Assembly (NCBI GenBank): GCA_016839995.1
Contig: JAEOTD010000052.1
Span: 1-9,003, forward strand
Source of the DNA: Candidatus Hermodarchaeota archaeon
Lineage (GTDB): Archaea > Asgardarchaeota > Hermodarchaeia > Hermodarchaeales > Hermodarchaeaceae
DNA: 9,003 bases
Direction: 5' to 3'
The position numbers and the translations under genes are program-made. The notes beneath the pieces were generated by a model. It saw only the letters and a program-made list of their open reading frames with translations. It was not told where the DNA came from and did not search any database. Shown piece by piece: positions 7,067 through 9,003 of this stretch; position 1 is the stretch's first letter; the number at the start of each line of letters is the position of its first letter.

Positions 7067-7100
7067 GAACTGATGTGCAGTTCACAGTATGTGAACTGCA
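7067..7100 (+). repeat. Overlapping alternative inverted repeats after the RLP gene
   Basis: TGCAGTTCACA (7076-7086) and TGTGAACTGCA (7090-7100) form a perfect 11-bp inverted repeat with a 3-nt loop. The left arm's CAGTTC (7078-7083) can instead pair with an earlier GAACTG (7067-7072) across a 5-nt loop. The two hairpins are therefore mutually exclusive. No T-run follows, so this is not a classic terminator. It could be a processing signal, a protein-binding palindrome or the start of the structured RNA next to it. Confidence 0.6.
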
Positions 7101-7124
7101 TATCCGTTGTCCGAAACTTACCCT

Positions 7125-7350
7125 TCCAGGACAGCTGGTTGGTGTTCGGTTCCTGCGTCATCGACGGGCACTGCCCTAGGGGGCTGTCACCTCCCGTCTC
7201 GCGGACCAGGCGTTTAAGGTCTCCGCGCAACTCGCGGCGACCAGGATAGGTTCAGGCATGGCGCTATTTATAGGTGGACCACCCTACCGGAGAAGTGAGA
7301 TCGGTTCGATTGCGCTGATGCGGAGACGTACCGACCCTAAGTGGTCCTAA
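7125..7350 (+). ncRNA. Candidate structured non-coding RNA, GC-rich, unidentified
   Basis: This intergenic block has no convincing reading frame. By hand count it is about 61% G+C over 7141-7340, richer than the flanking genes look. It folds into nested helices: 7128-7132/7344-7348 (AGGAC/GTCCT); 7148-7159/7325-7336 (10 of 12 paired); hairpin 7163-7198 (6 bp, internal loop, 4 bp); hairpin 7218-7242 (9 bp, one mismatch, loop CAACT); helix 7256-7264/7312-7321 with one bulged G; and inside it hairpins 7271-7286 and 7286-7305, which compete for one base. Several pairs are G-U only when read as + strand RNA, which favours that strand. The - strand is not excluded, as TTTTATA lies at 7356-7362 on it. 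I find neither the SRP domain IV motif nor the RNase P core motifs, nor tRNA or 5S features. A 7201-7226 hairpin is an alternative to 7218-7242. Ends are approximate. Confidence 0.6.
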
Positions 7351-7403
7351 CAGAGTATAAAAGGATCAAAAGCTGTTATCCCTCTAATTTTCTCTTCTTC
7401 CAC
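7348..7403 (+). terminator. Possible 3' end signal of the ncRNA
   Basis: TAACAG (7348-7353) and CTGTTA (7373-7378) form a perfect 6-bp stem around an A-rich loop. A pyrimidine-rich, T-containing stretch follows at 7380-7400 (including AATTTTCTC). The T-rich side is downstream on the + strand, in agreement with + strand transcription of the ncRNA. The long loop makes the hairpin itself weak. Confidence 0.3.
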
Positions 7404-7414
7404 TAAATCTTGCT

Positions 7415-8713
7415 CTATTCGTCTTCGTAACTAGGTGATATTTTCTCTAATGCTTGGCGGGCGTGGTATTGGCAGGTCATTAATTGATCTTCCATCATTT
7501 TGAGAAGTGCAGGGGCGGCATCAATTGCTTCTGGGCCGAATTCAGTGAGAAGACGTGCAGCCATGACACGGGTTACCGGGTCACGGTTCGAAACTTGTTT
7601 GGTAAGTTGAGGAATGACTTCTGGGACTTCTTTGATGATTTGTTTCAGGAGATTGAAACTATCTCGTCGAATGAACGGCTCCGCTTTTCGAAGCGGTAGA
7701 TTGCGTACTAATGACTTGGCGATCGGACCGGGGGTTGAATTGAAACGGTGCAGGGTCTGTGCGGCAATTAATCGTAATGCTGGATGCCGGTGGGTCAATA
7801 ATTGAAGAATAGATTGCTCTGCGGTTTTTGCCGGTGCTCCAATTTGTCCTAATGCTTGAACGGCAAAAATCCCGTTCATGGGATCCCGATCATTTACGAT
7901 GTTAGTTAAGAATGCAATACTAGCTTCGTCATACGCACCTAAGTGTGCTAATCCAATTTGACTGAACAATTGAAGCGGTGGTTCTTCTGCATCGCGGGCT
8001 GATTTCAAAGCCTTAACCACCTCATCTGATTTGACTCCAATCATCCCCAAGGCAATTGCTGCATCACGGGCAACGGTTAAATCGGTATCTTGGAGAAGCG
8101 AAATCAGCTTTGGAATCGTTTCTTTTGCAGCAGAACCAATTTTTCCTAATAGAAGTGCTGAATGCCCTCTTATCTCCGCGTTGTCACTTTCTAACAACTC
8201 AGTCACTGGTTCTACAGCCGATGCCGCATCTTTATCGAAATATCGTAGAGTCATAAGACTGGTAACCACAACTTTTGGGTTCGTACTATGCAGGTCTGCT
8301 CTCAGGTAAGGAACGCTTTGGGCACCCGCCATTAGTAGTCGTAACGTTGCGGTCCGCTCGTCTTTCGATCGAGCGCTTTGCAATACTTGGGCTGCTTCGC
8401 GGATTTGTTCATTGGTCAAGTCGAGTCGACCAATATCTGCTTCATCATAGTCAACCATCTCTTCTAGTGCATCGTACGGATTGATGTGCTCCGTAAGCAA
8501 ATCTAATCGCAACCGCCCTGGCGCTGCCTGCTTCGATTGCCCAATAACACCTTGAAGCCACAGGAAAAAGCCTAGACTCAGGATTATCACGCCAAAGAAC
8601 AGAATCAAGATGCCAAAGAAAGCGCCAAGAATCATCACGGTAATGCCGACAATTGCGAAAGTGAGTATGAGCCACTTTCGCCAGGGTCTTGGTTGTTTCG
8701 ATTTGGTTGACAT
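7415..8713 (-). CDS. Membrane-anchored HEAT-repeat protein
   Basis: A 432-residue protein. A short basic N-terminus (1-13) is followed by two closely spaced hydrophobic segments at about 14-33 and 35-57, forming a hairpin in the membrane. An acidic linker (about 68-100) then leads to a helical solenoid from about 103 to the end. The solenoid carries HEAT/PBS-lyase-like repeats, visible as recurring patterns such as AEIRGHSALLLGKIG (179-193), LTVARDAAIALGMIG (212-226), MNGIFAVQALGQIG (279-292) and PVTRVMAARLLTEFG (379-393), separated by roughly 35-90 residues. With short basic loops before two tightly linked segments, the solenoid is most simply placed in the cytoplasm, as a docking platform. 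No catalytic motif is seen. The ATG at 8713 has only a weak ribosome-binding site (GGGATGA); a possible TATA (TTTAAG, around 8757-8762) lies about 46 bp upstream. The binding partner is unknown. Confidence 0.82.
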   Translation of the reverse strand: MSTKSKQPRPWRKWLILTFAIVGITVMILGAFFGILILFFGVIILSLGFFLWLQGVIGQSKQAAPGRLRLDLLTEHINPYDALEEMVDYDEADIGRLDLTNEQIREAAQVLQSARSKDERTATLRLLMAGAQSVPYLRADLHSTNPKVVVTSLMTLRYFDKDAASAVEPVTELLESDNAEIRGHSALLLGKIGSAAKETIPKLISLLQDTDLTVARDAAIALGMIGVKSDEVVKALKSARDAEEPPLQLFSQIGLAHLGAYDEASIAFLTNIVNDRDPMNGIFAVQALGQIGAPAKTAEQSILQLLTHRHPALRLIAAQTLHRFNSTPGPIAKSLVRNLPLRKAEPFIRRDSFNLLKQIIKEVPEVIPQLTKQVSNRDPVTRVMAARLLTEFGPEAIDAAPALLKMMEDQLMTCQYHARQALEKISPSYEDE

Positions 8714-8842
8714 TGTAGTTCATCCCAGTTGTAGCTTCCAACAGTACACTGTTCCCTTAAACCTGTTCTCCTCTTTGGAAATATCACTGCTACCTATGTT
8801 TATCACGCTTGGTTGCTTGAGGAAACGAAGGAGAAATTCAAT
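8714..8842 (-). promoter_or_regulatory. Gap between diesterase and HEAT-repeat genes, weak promoter
   Basis: On the - strand the diesterase stop is followed by a T/C-rich run (about 8821-8842), a plausible transcript end. A weak TATA-like TTTAAG at about 8757-8762 then lies at the usual distance from the HEAT-repeat ATG. I see no strong repeats or small frames here. Confidence 0.3.
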
Positions 8843-9003
8843 TCACCGTTTGGGCAAAGCGTTCAGGAATTGCTGCATTTTCTTCACTTCATCCGTGATA
8901 ACAAACTCTAATCCCAAATCCATCATCCTCTGCAACTCCTCTTCTGCATTGACAGCCCACGGGAAAATCATCAATCCCACCTGACGGCTCATTTCCACTA
9001 ATT
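8843..9003 (-). CDS. Glycerophosphodiester phosphodiesterase, C-terminal fragment
   Basis: The last 52 residues of a protein that continues beyond the right edge, ending in TGA at 8843-8845. The pattern hydrophobic-F-P-W-A-V-N, then acidic residues, D-L-G-L-E-F-V-I-T-D, matches the C-terminal strands of GDPD-family TIM barrels (usual form: V-x-x-W-T-V-N ... L-G-V-D-G-I-I-T-D). These enzymes hydrolyse glycerophosphodiesters to a glycerol phosphate and an alcohol, or act on related lipid head groups. The metal and catalytic His residues lie in the missing N-terminal part, so activity cannot be judged. The usual G-I-I-T-D is F-V-I-T-D here, a mild difference. It is on the same strand as the HEAT-repeat gene, 129 bp upstream of it. 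Confidence 0.7.
   Translation of the reverse strand, partial: LVEMSRQVGLMIFPWAVNAEEELQRMMDLGLEFVITDEVKKMQQFLNALPKR

Noticed and set aside
7030..7230. A 66-residue - strand reading frame in the intergenic region
   Set aside because: It runs through the palindrome and the structured block, has no ribosome-binding site and no recognisable protein pattern; it is best explained by chance.
7298..7312. tRNA T-arm (GGTTCGATT)
   Set aside because: The closing G53-C61 pair and 5-bp stem are missing, and no acceptor, D or anticodon arm can be built around it.
7125..7350. Signal recognition particle RNA
   Set aside because: The near-invariant helix 8 pattern (GGAA loop with its flanking internal-loop bases) is absent on both strands, and there is no Alu-domain UGUAA motif.
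7125..7350. RNase P RNA
   Set aside because: The conserved core strings (such as GGAAAGTCC and the 3' ACAGAAA) are absent on both strands.
1..9003. CRISPR arrays, insertion sequences, phage or defence modules
   Set aside because: No spaced direct repeats, transposase-like frames or terminal inverted repeats were seen; the genes look like ordinary metabolic chromosome content.

Overview
The window looks archaeal. TATA-like boxes sit about 45-60 bp ahead of most starts, the ribosome-binding sites follow the archaeal GGTGAT/GGAGGT pattern, TTG starts are used, and there is a short archaeal-type zinc-ribbon membrane protein. The mix of a RuBisCO-like protein, a bacterial-type glycerol dehydrogenase relative and a phospholipase-B-like Ntn hydrolase would suit an Asgard-type archaeon of moderate GC. 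That placement is inference, because no rRNA or marker gene is present.

Layout. Positions 1-125 hold the C-terminal end of an unidentified + strand protein. A metallophosphoesterase (252-1211, +) converges with a phospholipase-B-like hydrolase (1253-2629, -). A divergent promoter region separates the latter from a glycerol dehydrogenase-family enzyme (2763-3872, +), which is followed by a class III aminotransferase (3947-5296, +). A tail-anchored zinc-ribbon protein (5311-5559, -) converges with the aminotransferase and is divergent from a form IV RuBisCO-like protein (5714-7033, +). The 381-bp gap 7034-7414 has no convincing protein gene. It holds an alternative-hairpin element and a GC-rich, extensively self-complementary block that I read as a non-coding RNA. 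A HEAT-repeat membrane protein (7415-8713, -) and the C-terminus of a glycerophosphodiester phosphodiesterase (8843-9003, -) close the window.

How it fits together. Several genes point to glycerol, phospholipid or sugar-phosphate chemistry: the diesterase, phospholipase-B-like hydrolase, glycerol dehydrogenase relative and RuBisCO-like protein. Most appear to have their own promoters, so this is a loose neighbourhood and not a demonstrated operon. Three enzymes keep their fold and core catalytic residues but have changed substrate-side residues. The RuBisCO-like protein has lost K177, R295, H327 and S379. The dehydrogenase has Asp-to-Asn and Phe-to-Ala changes at two known specificity positions. 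The aminotransferase has an altered PLP-phosphate loop. Annotation by family name alone would therefore mislead for all three. The strongest candidate for something undescribed is the structured RNA at about 7125-7350.
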